From contig CAVWXT010000002.1 in NCBI GenBank assembly GCA_963759115.1, forward strand, positions 310,001 to 374,000: a stretch of DNA of 64,000 bases, given 5' to 3'. Positions 28,579 through 37,785 of the stretch are shown here, piece after piece. A model generated the notes under the pieces. The model did no database searches, was not told the origin of the DNA, and was given only the letters and a program-made list of their open reading frames with translations. The position numbers were made by a program, and so were the translations under genes. How positions within the stretch are numbered: the stretch's first letter is position 1; each line of letters starts with the position of its first letter. This DNA comes from CAVWXT01 sp963759115. GTDB taxonomy: Bacteria; Planctomycetota; Planctomycetia; Pirellulales; Thermoguttaceae.

Positions 28579-29992
28579 TTAGCCCCACTTTCTCGCGCTA
28601 GAGTCTTCCGTGCAATAGGCCGAGAGAACCTTATTGATTCCCGCGGCGATGTCTTGGCAGTCCAAGTCCGAGTAGCACGGATCGAGCCAGATCATGATGT
28701 TGCGGTCAAACAGATCGTCGGCTACCGGACAGTCGCCGCGGCGATAGTCGACGCGGCCGCCTTTCTCGCGGTAAATCGGGCAGCCGAACGAGCATCCGGA
28801 GGCGGTCGCATCGCTCTTGAGCATCAGCGGGAACATGTGCGAGTAGACGTGCCAGTCGGGCGAGGCATCGCTGCCGCGGATCGAGCACTCCGACGGCCAA
28901 ATGAAGTTGCCCACGCCGATCCCCTCGGCATTCAGCGCCGCCGCGATCTTGCGGCCCAGTTCCACCGATTCCGGGAAGAAGCGGATCGTGTAGCCGGCCT
29001 CTCCCTCCAGATCGTTGATCTTCTGCGGGACGATTTCGCGATAGGTCTTCAGACGGCCGAGGATGTTGCGCTTGATGGCGTTGTACTGTCGGACGAGTGC
29101 CGGCATCTTCTGGAGTTGCACGACGTCGACCGCCGCCTCCAATTCCGACATGCGATAGTTCGTGCCGCAGAACAGCTCGCCTTCGTATCGCGGCGGGGCA
29201 AACCGGTCGGGCCGCATCAGGCCCCCGCACTCGGCCAATTGCGAGGCCCGGTCGATGCAGCCGCTCGTCGTTGGTCAGCAGCAATCCCCCCTCGCCGCCG
29301 CCGACGATCTTGTAGGCGGAGATGCTGAAGCAACCCAGGTCTCCGAGCGTGCCCATGTAGCGGCCCTTGTACTTCGCCCCCGGCGACTGGGCGCAGTCCT
29401 CGATCACTTTGAGGCGATGCTTGCGTGCAATGGCCAGGATCGGGTCCATGTCGGGCACGGCCCCCATGACGCACGTCGGCGCCAGGGCCACAGTCCGCGG
29501 CGTGATCGAGTCGCTCGATCTTCGTTGGGTCCATGCCCAGCGACTCGTCAACGTCGCAGAAGACGGGCACGCCGCTGGGACATCACCACGGCCGCAGCCG
29601 TGGCAAAAAAGCCCGATGGCCGGCACGATCACTTCGGTGCCCGGGCCGACTCCGGCGGCCACGAACGCGGCGTGCAGCGCCCCGGTCCCCGAACTACAGC
29701 CCATCGCGTATTTCACGCCGAAGATTTCTCGGGCAGCCTTCTCGAAGGCCGCGCCCTTGGCGGCCGGCGGCTGCGCGGTGAGGAACCGCGAGAGCGTGGG
29801 GCCGGCCCCCAGGTCTGCGTCGGAGATCGCGGCGCCGATGCGATCCAACGCTTTCCGAGAGAAGCCGAACCGCTCGGCAATCGACATGAACTCCTCGACT
29901 CCGATCTTCGGGCGCTTCGCCCCGTGCATCTTGGGAAAGGCCTTCGGTCCGCCCTCGATGGCCAGTTGTTCCGTTTGCTCGATGGTTGCCAT
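28579..29992 (-). CDS. DegT/DnrJ/EryC1/StrS-family PLP aminotransferase, frameshifted
   Basis: PLP-dependent sugar aminotransferase-like protein of about 470 residues. The N-terminal frame reads MATIEQTEQLAIEGGPKAFP, then YAMGCSSGTGALHAAFVAAG with the phosphate-binding GTGAL-type motif, and VIEDCAQSPGAKYKG. The Schiff-base lysine is in ISAYKIVGGGEGG. The C-terminal frame covers MRPDRF, CGTNYRMSELEAAV and EGIGVGNFIWPSE to the end. Breaks lie near 29560 and 29260. The conserved Lys indicates an aminotransferase or dehydratase activity on a nucleotide or free keto-sugar. Its neighbours are a PIG-L deacetylase upstream and a sugar isomerase downstream, suggesting amino-sugar conversion. Confidence 0.85.
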
Positions 29993-30011
29993 GATGATTC
30001 TTTCACAAAGG

Positions 30012-30100
30012 CCATCAGTTATCCGTCTTCAGTTATCAGTCTTCAGTTGTCAGTTATCAGTGGGCAGATCCAATAACTGAGAACTGACCACTGACAACTT
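30012..30100. repeat. Degenerate short repeats between the aminotransferase and deacetylase genes
   Basis: Tandem variants of TTCAGTTATCAG followed by their inverted form (CTGAGAACTGACCACTGACA). A low-complexity intergenic element that separates two co-directional genes and could form a hairpin. No coding content. Confidence 0.75.
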
Positions 30101-30860
30101 ACGTGCAATGGACCAGGTTCCCCAACTCGGCGGCCAGCAGGTTATCCTGCGGGTAACCGTGGCCGAGGTGTTGCCGGAATCCCTCGGCATACTTCACGCC
30201 GATCGGCCGTCCGCGCTGTTCGCTTCGCGCCAGCATCGCGTGAATATATTCGTCGAGCCCGTGCTGCTTCAGCAGCCAATCGCGCTGGCTGGCGTGACAA
30301 CCGAGCATCTTCGATTTGATGTCGATCACGGAGGAGACGTCGACGACAATGGGAGCCTCGACCGGGCGGCCGAAGATGTCCTTGGCCTCGACCGGATCGC
30401 CATAGTACACGTGGGGCACCGGCCGGAAGGGCGCCAATCCTTCGGTCTTCAGGTTCGGCACGCCGACGAAGAAGGCCGCGTTGCGCACGATCGCGCTGGC
30501 GACTTCGTGATCGATCAGGTAATCGCTCGGGCTCATGGCGAACACCACGGCCGGCCGCACCTTGCGCATGAGCCCCACGGCCTTGACGGTCGTCTCGCGG
30601 TCGTAGGCAATGAAGCCGTCACGGCATTCGAGGCAGTGGTACGTGCCGTCCAGGACGGCCGCGGAGTTGGCCGCCTCGATGCGGCGAATCTTGCTGATCT
30701 CCTCCGGCCCCAGTTGTTCGGAGCCGCAATCGCCCGGCGTCATCGTCGCCAGGTGGATCTCCCAGCCCCGTTGGTGCAACAGGGCCAGCGTGCCGCAACA
30801 AGTGAACTCCGCGTCGTCCGGATGGGCCATCAGGGCCAGGGCACGTTTGTTCTCTGTCAT
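30099..30860 (-). CDS. PIG-L (LmbE-like) family N-acetyl-sugar deacetylase
   Basis: Zinc-dependent deacetylase of 253 residues. The metal and catalytic motif MAHPDDAEF is at residues 11-19, and the partner histidine is in SPSDYLIDHE. Other family features are LATMTPGDCGSEQLGPEEI, RRIEAANSAAVLDGTYHCLE and the late HASQRDWL. PIG-L enzymes remove acetyl groups from N-acetylglucosamine-linked substrates. It is the first gene of a minus-strand set with a DegT-type aminotransferase and a TIM-barrel isomerase, so an amino-sugar pathway is likely. No signal peptide; cytoplasmic. Confidence 0.9.
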   Translation of the reverse strand: MTENKRALALMAHPDDAEFTCCGTLALLHQRGWEIHLATMTPGDCGSEQLGPEEISKIRRIEAANSAAVLDGTYHCLECRDGFIAYDRETTVKAVGLMRKVRPAVVFAMSPSDYLIDHEVASAIVRNAAFFVGVPNLKTEGLAPFRPVPHVYYGDPVEAKDIFGRPVEAPIVVDVSSVIDIKSKMLGCHASQRDWLLKQHGLDEYIHAMLARSEQRGRPIGVKYAEGFRQHLGHGYPQDNLLAAELGNLVHCT

Positions 30861-31013
30861 AGCTGCTCGTTCCTTCCCTAATGACTATAGTCATCGACGG
30901 ATGGGTTGCCCAGACTAGGGGAAGAGCAACTGCGGCCGACTCATTGCATTCCTCGGCGAAACCGGCGATAATACGGGGTTTACCCCTTCGTCCACCGCGA
31001 AGGAGCGGACGCC

Positions 31014-32495
31014 ATGAACCACAAAGTGTGCGAGTATCAGGGCCTCACCTTCGACGACGTGCTGCTGGAGCCCCGCTATAGCGAAGTGGTGCCGGCCGAC
31101 GTCGACGTCTCCACCCAGCTGACCCAACGCATCCGCCTGAACATCCCGCTGCTCAGCTCCCCGATGGATACCGTGACCGAGAGCGAGATGGCCATCGCAC
31201 TGGCCCAAGAGGGGGGGGTCGGCATCATCCATAAGAACATGTCCGTCGAGCGGCAGGCCGAGGAGGTCGAGAAGGTCAAACGCAGCGCCAACGGGATCAT
31301 CTTCAACCCGGCCACGCTCCAGCCCGACGCCACCTTGGGCCACGCCCGGGAGATCATGAACCAGTACAACGTCTCCGGCCTGCCGATCACCACCGCCGAT
31401 GGCCGGCTGGTGGGCATCATCACCCGCCGCGACCTCCGCTTCCTCGAAAACTGGGACCTGCCCATCTCCGAGGTGATGACCCGAGAAAACCTGGTCACCG
31501 CCACGGGGACTGTAACGCTTGAGGAAGCTGAGAAGATTTTAATGGCAAAAAAGGTGGAGAAGCTTTTGCTGGTTGACGAAGATTTGAGGCTGACCGGACT
31601 GATTACCATCAAAGACATTGATATGATGCGGCGGTTTCCGCAAGCCTGCAAAGATGGGCAAGGCAGGCTGAGGGCGGGTGCCGCCGTCGGAGTACACGAT
31701 TACCAGCGGGTCGAGGCCCTCATCCGCAAAGGCGTGGATGTGCTGGTGGTCGACAGCGCCCACGGGCACTCGGCCAACGTCATCGAAACCGTCAGGAGCA
31801 TCAAGAAGCAGTGGGACATCGACGTCGTGGCCGGCAACGTGGCCACGGCCGAGGGGTGCAAGGACTTGATCGCCGCCGGGGCCGACGCCGTGAAGGTCGG
31901 CATCGGGCCGGGATCGATCTGCACCACGCGGGTGATTTCCGGCGTCGGCGTCCCACAGATTACCGCGATTTACCATGCCGCCCAGGTGGCCGAGAAGAGC
32001 CAGATTCCCATCATCGCCGATGGCGGAATCCGCTATTCCGGCGACCTGACCAAGGCGATTGCCGCCGGTGCGCACGTCGTGATGATCGGAGGACTGTTCG
32101 CAGGATTGCAGGAAAGCCCCGGGGCCCAAATCCTTTTCCAGGGCCGGACGTTCAAGGTATATCGAGGCATGGGTTCCTTGGGGGCCATGGTCCAAGGCTC
32201 CAGCGAACGCTATCGCCAAGGCGAACGCCGCGGCCCGGACAAACTGGTCCCCGAAGGCGTGGAAGGGCGCGTCCCCTTCAAAGGCCAGTTGGGACCGTTC
32301 GTCTATCAGCTTGTGGGCGGATTGCGGGCGGGCATGGGATATTGCGGAACACGAACCATCGAGGAGTTGCGCACGGAAGCGCGATTCATCCAAGTCACAC
32401 CAGCCAGTGTACGGGAGAGTCACCCTCATGACATCACCATTACGCAGGAAGCGCCAAACTACAGTACGGAGTACGTCGCCGGCGACAATTCATAG
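31014..32495 (+). CDS. guaB: IMP dehydrogenase
   Basis: Oxidises IMP to XMP with NAD, the committed step of GTP synthesis. The sequence is full length (493 residues): TFDDVLLEPRYSEV at the start, two CBS domains at about 100-210 (ISEVMTRENLVTA; KLLLVDEDLRLTGLITIKDI), DSAHGHS, GPGSICTTR with catalytic Cys303, GGIRYSGD, and the flap arginine region RYRQGERR. AAGGAG lies eight bases before the ATG. Codons from about 31511 to 31630 are much more AT-rich than those around them although the protein is unbroken. The 3' end overlaps the next gene by 68 bp in another frame. Confidence 0.97.
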   Translation: MNHKVCEYQGLTFDDVLLEPRYSEVVPADVDVSTQLTQRIRLNIPLLSSPMDTVTESEMAIALAQEGGVGIIHKNMSVERQAEEVEKVKRSANGIIFNPATLQPDATLGHAREIMNQYNVSGLPITTADGRLVGIITRRDLRFLENWDLPISEVMTRENLVTATGTVTLEEAEKILMAKKVEKLLLVDEDLRLTGLITIKDIDMMRRFPQACKDGQGRLRAGAAVGVHDYQRVEALIRKGVDVLVVDSAHGHSANVIETVRSIKKQWDIDVVAGNVATAEGCKDLIAAGADAVKVGIGPGSICTTRVISGVGVPQITAIYHAAQVAEKSQIPIIADGGIRYSGDLTKAIAAGAHVVMIGGLFAGLQESPGAQILFQGRTFKVYRGMGSLGAMVQGSSERYRQGERRGPDKLVPEGVEGRVPFKGQLGPFVYQLVGGLRAGMGYCGTRTIEELRTEARFIQVTPASVRESHPHDITITQEAPNYSTEYVAGDNS

Positions 32496-33523
32496 CGCGC
32501 CGGCCGGACGAGATGTCGTGGGGAGTGGTTTGCCCGGCCTGAATCGTTGGGCCCTGTTGGTGATCGCCGGGCTGTTGGGCGGACTGGTGGCGGCGGCGCC
32601 GTCGGCTTCGGCTGCCGGCAGCGATTCCAACCCTGACGCTGCGGTTCCGGCGGTCCGTTACAGCACCGGCAAGAGCGGCGGCCGATTGACGTGGCTTCCG
32701 CAGCGGCCGGAGTCGGCCCAAACCGAGACGGCCGTAGAGGCCGTTCAATACGCCGCGCCGTTGGCTGCGCCGCGCCCGCTGCGAATGACGCAGAACCAGA
32801 AGCCTTCCTCCCCGGCGTTCAGCGACCCGTTCGGCGACAAGAAGAAGCTCACCCCCGCGCCCGCGGAACTTTTGAACGAAGGGCCTCTCTCGAAGATGCC
32901 GGCGGAGCCGAAGGCGGAAGGATCGTTGCCGGCCCTCACGCCCGAGCTGCCGATGACCCCGGAGAGGCCGGCCCTTTCCCCGGCAGAACAGCCGCTGGGT
33001 GAAGCCAAACCCAACAGGGAAAGCACCAGGCCTTCGTTCGTCGAGCAGGAGTATTCACCGCAAAAACTTGACCTCCCGGAGAAATGCCCGTCGCCGAAGG
33101 ACCTCAAGAAGGTCGCCGACTTGTCCACGAACATTACGTCCCTCGGAGGGCGATCTGCCGCACGATTGTCCCTTGGGCAACGACGTCTTCCAGCCCCGCG
33201 CCTTCGCTCCGATAACCTATACCTGGACGGCCTCGGGCCTGTGCCACAAGCCGCTCTACTTCGAGGACGTGCAACTGGAACGCTACGGACACATGTGGGG
33301 GCCGTGGCTGCAGCCGTTCATGTCGGGAGCCCACTTCTTCCTCACCGTCCCGATCCTGCCTTACAAGATGGGCCTGGAGCCGCCGACCGAGTGTCTCTAC
33401 ACGTTGGGATACTACCGGCCGGGCGATTGTGCCCCGTACCTGATCGATCCGCTTCCGCTGAGCGTCCGCGGCGCCCTGTTTGAGGCGGGCGCGTGGGTGG
33501 GCGGAGTGGTTCTAATTCCCTAA
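32428..33523 (+). CDS. Exported proline-rich protein with conserved C-terminal domain, frameshifted
   Basis: About 365 residues. The N-terminus MTSPLRRKR is basic and followed by a hydrophobic segment (WALLVIAGLLGGLVAAAPSASA), a likely signal peptide with a long n-region. A Pro/Ala/Glu-rich linker leads, after a frame change near 33140, to a compact C-terminal part: FAPITYTWTASGLCHKPLYF, EDVQLERYGHMWGPW, LPYKMGLEPPTECLYTLGYY and ending GAWVGGVVLIP. I do not recognise a named family. The ATG lies inside the end of guaB (68 bp overlap) with GGGAGAG before it, so expression is coupled to guaB although a role in purine synthesis is unlikely. Confidence 0.72.
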
Positions 33524-34010
33524 TGCGTTCGGCACCGGAAGGGCGTTGACGCGACCGCCGGGGCAGGCCGGCGGTTCGCATTTCTTGGCCGGCGCAGAGG
33601 TACGTCATCCGCAAGAACTTCGCTGTTGCGTTGTCGTGTCGAGTGACACCGCGTGAGGCAGCACGCAACGCATCGAGCTTATGCTGTTTTTTTACGTCAT
33701 TGTTGCAACACCCAAGTAGATTCAACGCATCTCAGCATTGTTGCATGGTTGTAGGGGGAACATGCGAAAGAGGGACCGGGCGCGCTCCTTCGCACGCAGT
33801 TCAAGTGCAAAGAGACACGGGAAAACAAACCTCGGCGAGAATTCGGTCCAATCGCTGAAATTTTCCATCCACAAACCTTACGCTCACACTGCGGAGGGCC
33901 GACGAACAAACCGCCGTTGCCCGGCCGGCGTATAGTCGATAGAATCCGCCTTGCTTCTGCCAAGCGCGTTGCCGGCAGGGTGAGATTCCTCGGCCGCCCG
34001 GAGTGCCTTC
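33524..34010. other. Intergenic region upstream of the SYLF gene
   Basis: About 490 bp without a supported gene. The part from 33660 to 33760 is visibly more AT-rich (including a T7 run and TTGTTGCAACA-type dyads) than its surroundings and is the best place for a promoter. No sigma-70-like pair could be chosen with confidence. Confidence 0.5.
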
Positions 34011-34763
34011 ATGAAAACGATCGCGATTTTTTCCGCCCTGGGGACTTTTGTCCTATCCGCGCTGCTGACAACGCCCTTGCCGGCGCAAATCAAGGAAGGG
34101 GCCGTGGTGGATGAGTCCACGGGCGTGCTCGACGAAATCATGGCCACCCCGGAAAAAGGCATTCCGGCCTCGCTGCTGGCCGACGCCCAAGGCATCGCCA
34201 TCGTGCCCAACGTGGTCAAGGGCGGGCTGGGCATCGGCATCCGCTTCGGGCGTGGAATCCTCCTGGTACGCGACGAAACCGGCAATTGGCGGCCGCCGTC
34301 GTTTATTTCGCTCACGGGCGGCAGTTTCGGCTGGCAAATCGGCGTCCAGGCGACCGACGTGGTCCTCGTCTTCAAGAATCGCAAGAGCGTGCAGACGCTC
34401 CTCTCAGGCAAGCTTACGCTCGGCGCCGACGCCGCAGTGACGGCGGGGCCGGTGGGACGCCAGGCCGCGGCGGGCGCGGATGTAACGCTACGGTCGGCGG
34501 TCTTCTCCTACTCGCGGAGCCGCGGCTTGTTCCTTGGCCTTGCCCTGGACGGCACCGCGATTACGATCAACAACAAGGCCAACGCTGCCTACTACGGCAA
34601 CAACGGACAGCCCACCTCGATCCCCAGCCCACAGCATCCTGATGCGACACCGCCTTCTGTCGCCCGGCTGCTGGAGCACGTGGAGAAATACACGACGGCG
34701 CCGGTGCCCGTGCCGCTGCCCGCCCAGCAGCCGACCGCGGCTTCTCGCCCGACGCTGCGATAA
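34011..34763 (+). CDS. Exported SYLF (Ysc84-like) lipid-binding domain protein
   Basis: A 250-residue protein with an N-terminal signal peptide (FSALGTFVLSALLTTPLPAQ). A SYLF/Ysc84 domain follows: STGVLDEIMATPEKGIPASL, AQGIAIVPNVVKGGLGIG, GRGILLVRDETGNW, FISLTGGSFGWQIGVQATDV and FKNRKSVQTLL, then FSYSRSRGLFLGLALDG. Bacterial members are thought to bind lipids or sit at the envelope; the precise role is unknown. A Pro-rich tail closes the protein. It is convergent with the ADP-ribosylglycohydrolase remnant, whose reading frame runs into its 3' end. Confidence 0.9.
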   Translation: MKTIAIFSALGTFVLSALLTTPLPAQIKEGAVVDESTGVLDEIMATPEKGIPASLLADAQGIAIVPNVVKGGLGIGIRFGRGILLVRDETGNWRPPSFISLTGGSFGWQIGVQATDVVLVFKNRKSVQTLLSGKLTLGADAAVTAGPVGRQAAAGADVTLRSAVFSYSRSRGLFLGLALDGTAITINNKANAAYYGNNGQPTSIPSPQHPDATPPSVARLLEHVEKYTTAPVPVPLPAQQPTAASRPTLR

Positions 34764-34886
34764 CGAAGTCGCCGGGCCGTTCTCGCCCATCCGGCGCCGG
34801 CGAGAAGGGCATATTCCTTCGGCCGGCAGGCCCAACGCATCACCCACGGCCGTGCCCAGCAGGATGCCCGCAAGGCGATCGTTCAC
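34764..34886 (-). pseudogene. 5' remnant of an ADP-ribosylglycohydrolase (DraG-like) gene
   Basis: From GTG 34886, with GGGAGAG six bases upstream, the frame reads VNDRLAGILLGTAVGDALGL followed by PAEGICPSRRRR. That is the N-terminal motif of ADP-ribosylglycohydrolases, including the metal-site Asp of GDALG. After about 40 residues homology stops and the frame continues antisense through the SYLF gene, so some 250 residues are missing. It starts about 40 bp after the nicotinamidase-Nudix gene on the same strand, as if it were the third cistron of an NAD/ADP-ribose operon. It is probably inactive. Confidence 0.72.
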
Positions 34887-34923
34887 GGCGCGCTCTCCCA
34901 ACACGGCGGACGCCAGTTGAAGG

Positions 34924-36051
34924 TTACCTCTGGGCGAAGTGCAACGCAGAGTAAATTTTCGGGCTAATCATCATGCCCTCTTGACGTTTCGATTCGAGCC
35001 ACTCAGGTACCTCGTCGAGCGGCACGACGTGGACTAGGATGTTTTCGGTCGTATCGCCGCCGCCTGGGCCAACTTGTCGCACGTCCCTGGCCAGCAGCAG
35101 TGTGTAGACTTCGTTGGTCAGGCCGGCCGAACTGGGACCTTCAATCAGGTAATCGAGGCGTGCAGCCTCGTAGCCGGTCTCTTCGAACAGCTCGCGGTGC
35201 GCCGCTTCCATTAGGTCCTCTTCCTTGCTCTCCGCCAGATCGCCAACCAAGCCGGCAGGCAACTCGATCACCCGGCTATTCAGTGGAATGCGATACTGTT
35301 CGACGAGCACCAATTGCCGCCTCTCGGTAATTGCCACGACCACGACGGCAGCGGAAGTATTCGTTCGCTCAACCCACTCCCAACCGCAATGGCTGAGCAA
35401 GCGGACGAAACGGCCTTCCGCGAGAATTCGGGGCAGTTCGGGCATTTTGTCTGACTGGACTACGATCACCCCGTGCTCACGCATCGCGGCAATCGCCCGC
35501 CCAACGTCGCCCTCTCGAAATTCTACACCGCGGGAGGCGTCCTCGACAAGGTACGCTTTCAGACCCAGCTCGACGGCATCCAGGGCGGTCGCCTTCACGC
35601 AGTAGTCGGTCGCCAGGCCGCAGACGTAGACTTCGCTCACGCCTTGGTCCTTCAGATATTCGCCCAGTCCGGTCGATGCGCGGCGGCCGTTGTCGAAAAA
35701 GCCGCTGTAGCTGTCGACACTCGGATCGGTGCCTTTGCGGAACACGCGCGCGATTCGGGAGCGGTCGAGCCCAGGATGCAGCTCAGCCCCGGCAGTATCT
35801 TGGACGCAATGGGCCGGCCAAAGGATCTGCGGCAGGCCGGCCAGTTCGATCTGTTCGCCCAGGCTGTGGCCTGGATGATTCGCCGCGAAGCTGCCGTGAG
35901 CGGCCGGGTGCCAGTCCTGCGTGGCCACCACCAGGTCGAATCTCGCCTGGATGCGGTTGATGATCTCGACGACCCGATCGCCCTCGGGCACGGGCAGCGC
36001 CCCGCCCGGGCAAAAGTCGTTCTGCACGTCCACGATAATCAAGGCTTTCAT
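34924..36051 (-). CDS. pncA: Nicotinamidase fused to a Nudix hydrolase (ADP-ribose pyrophosphatase type)
   Basis: A 375-residue fusion. Residues 1-200 are a nicotinamidase: IIVDVQNDFCPGGALPVPEG with the catalytic Asp, the metal-binding TQDWHP and SFAANH, the lysine in FRKGTDPSVDSYS, and the nucleophile in GLATDYCVKATALD. It hydrolyses nicotinamide to nicotinate. Residues 215-375 are a Nudix domain with a box reading AESKEEDLMEAAHRELFEETG. The glycine lies two residues further from the first Glu than in the GX5EX7REUXEEXG consensus, as I recall for ADP-ribose pyrophosphatases. The gene follows pncB by about 157 bp, so nicotinamide goes to nicotinate and then to NaMN, while the Nudix half may clear ADP-ribose. 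There is no frame break between the two domains. Confidence 0.92.
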   Translation of the reverse strand: MKALIIVDVQNDFCPGGALPVPEGDRVVEIINRIQARFDLVVATQDWHPAAHGSFAANHPGHSLGEQIELAGLPQILWPAHCVQDTAGAELHPGLDRSRIARVFRKGTDPSVDSYSGFFDNGRRASTGLGEYLKDQGVSEVYVCGLATDYCVKATALDAVELGLKAYLVEDASRGVEFREGDVGRAIAAMREHGVIVVQSDKMPELPRILAEGRFVRLLSHCGWEWVERTNTSAAVVVVAITERRQLVLVEQYRIPLNSRVIELPAGLVGDLAESKEEDLMEAAHRELFEETGYEAARLDYLIEGPSSAGLTNEVYTLLLARDVRQVGPGGGDTTENILVHVVPLDEVPEWLESKRQEGMMISPKIYSALHFAQR

Positions 36052-36208
36052 GGTCTATCACCGATCATCGCTCGAACAAAAATCTCTGTTTGACCAGTCG
36101 CCGGTACTATGTGTGAGGCATGTCGCGTCTCCGACAACATGTTTTGCTCGTTGCCCGCCCGGTCCGAGGGCGTCCGGTTCAGAACGGCTGCGGCAACTCG
36201 GACGCGTG

Positions 36209-37681
36209 TCATGGGCCGAAACCTCGCGCCTTGAGGACAAGCTCCGTCTTCCGCTCGTGCAGGCCCAGCTCCAGGCCCACGGGATACCGATGGGGATTCA
36301 CGAACCGCTTGACGCCCGCGTGAAACAGTCCCAGTTGCTCCTGCACATGGCGCCGCGATTCCTCCAGGCTGGGCACGCGGTAGACACATTGCCCCCGGCA
36401 GAAAACGGGCACCAGCAGGTCCTCGCTCGGCGTGCCGGCCGGGATCACCTTACGGTGGGTCATGTCCAGCGGATCGACCATCGTGCAATCGCCTTGGACG
36501 GGAAACTGCTCGTCGAAGATCACGTCGCCGATCGCTTCGCCGCCCTGGCAGTACCGCCGCACTTGCAGGATGCCGGGATTGGGGATCTTGATCGCCTGTT
36601 CCGACAGCTTCACCTTGTATTGCCAGTTGCCTTGCCCGTCGCGCACGGCCGCGAGTTTGTACACTCCGCCGAGGGCCGGCTGGTCGTAGGCGGTTATCAA
36701 GCGGGTGCCAACGCCCCAAACGCCGATCGCGGCGCCTTGGTCCTTCAGGCTGGCAATGACTTGTTCGTCGAGCTCATTGGAAGCCACGATCATCGCCTTC
36801 GGGAAACCGGCCTCGTCAAGCATCCGCCGCGCCTCGATGCTCAGCCAGGCCAGATCGCCCGAATCGAGCCGGATGCCGATCATCTCGTGCCCCTCGCGGC
36901 GCATTTCCTGCCCGATCTCGATGGCATGCCGCACGCCGGCCAGCGTGTCGTAGGTGTCGACGAGAAAGACGCAATTGTTGGGCATTGCCCGGGCGTAGGC
37001 CCGAAACGCCTCAAGCTCGTCGTCAAAGCACATGACCCAGCTATGGGCGTGCGTTCCGCGGACCGGGATGCCGAACGACCGGCCGGCCAGGACGTTGGAA
37101 GTTGCCGCGCAGCCGCCCAGGTACGCCGCTCGACTAGCCGCCAAGGCCCCGTCGATTCCCTGGGCACGGCGAAGGCCAAACTCCAAGACCGGCTCGCCCC
37201 GCGCGGCCAATACGACCCGGGTCGCCTTGGTCGCCACCAGCGTCTGGAAATTCACGATATTCAAGAGCGCCGTCTCCAAGAGTTGGGCCTGCAGCAGCGG
37301 ACCCGTGACCCGCAGAAGCGGCTCGTGGGGGAAGACGACCGTACCTTCGGGGATGCCGTGCAGGTCACACCCCAGGCGCATCGGGGCCAGGTAATCCAGA
37401 AAGGCCGACTCGAAGAGCGGCTGCTCATCGTTCCCCCGCAGACGGGCCAGATACGCCAGATCTTCCGGCTCGAATCGCACCCCCTCCAGGTACTCGATGA
37501 CGGTCGCAAGACCGGCGGCAACCGTGAAACCACCGTCGAATGGGTGCTCGCGAAAGAACAGATGGAACACGGCGCCTCGGTCGTGGTTGCCCGTCTTCCA
37601 ATAGCCATAGGCCATCGTAAGCTGGTAAAGGTCGGTCAGCAGACCTAAGGAGGACCTGTAGAGCGTATTCAATGTGCTCAT
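36209..37681 (-). CDS. pncB: Nicotinate phosphoribosyltransferase
   Basis: Joins nicotinate to PRPP to give nicotinate mononucleotide in NAD salvage. Full length at 490 residues. Family features are LLTDLYQLTMAYGYW at the N-terminus, EFGLRRAQGIDGALAASRAA, GTHAHSWVM with the conserved His, FLVDTYDT, GIRLDSGDLAWLS, and VGTRLITAYDQPALGGVYKL near the C-terminal third. The coding frame is unbroken. It leads the minus-strand salvage operon with the nicotinamidase-Nudix fusion and the ADP-ribosylglycohydrolase remnant. The cytoplasmic enzyme recycles nicotinate released by NAD-consuming reactions. Confidence 0.95.
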   Translation of the reverse strand: MSTLNTLYRSSLGLLTDLYQLTMAYGYWKTGNHDRGAVFHLFFREHPFDGGFTVAAGLATVIEYLEGVRFEPEDLAYLARLRGNDEQPLFESAFLDYLAPMRLGCDLHGIPEGTVVFPHEPLLRVTGPLLQAQLLETALLNIVNFQTLVATKATRVVLAARGEPVLEFGLRRAQGIDGALAASRAAYLGGCAATSNVLAGRSFGIPVRGTHAHSWVMCFDDELEAFRAYARAMPNNCVFLVDTYDTLAGVRHAIEIGQEMRREGHEMIGIRLDSGDLAWLSIEARRMLDEAGFPKAMIVASNELDEQVIASLKDQGAAIGVWGVGTRLITAYDQPALGGVYKLAAVRDGQGNWQYKVKLSEQAIKIPNPGILQVRRYCQGGEAIGDVIFDEQFPVQGDCTMVDPLDMTHRKVIPAGTPSEDLLVPVFCRGQCVYRVPSLEESRRHVQEQLGLFHAGVKRFVNPHRYPVGLELGLHERKTELVLKARGFGP

Positions 37682-37785
37682 GTATCCCTCCGCGCTCTTC
37701 GTGTGACGAGTACACTAAGATCTGAGCCCTGTCAATGCAACTTGCAGCGGCGTCGCGCCACCGTGCCGTCCTGTTCAGTGCATTG

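Noticed and set aside
30000..30100. CRISPR-like look of the TTCAGTTATCAG repeats
   Set aside because: Repeats are short, irregular and without spacers, followed by their own inverse; an intergenic repeat fits better.
34488..34760. Minus-strand ORF continuing the ADP-ribosylglycohydrolase start
   Set aside because: Beyond about 40 residues it is only the antisense of the SYLF gene, so only the 5' remnant is reported.
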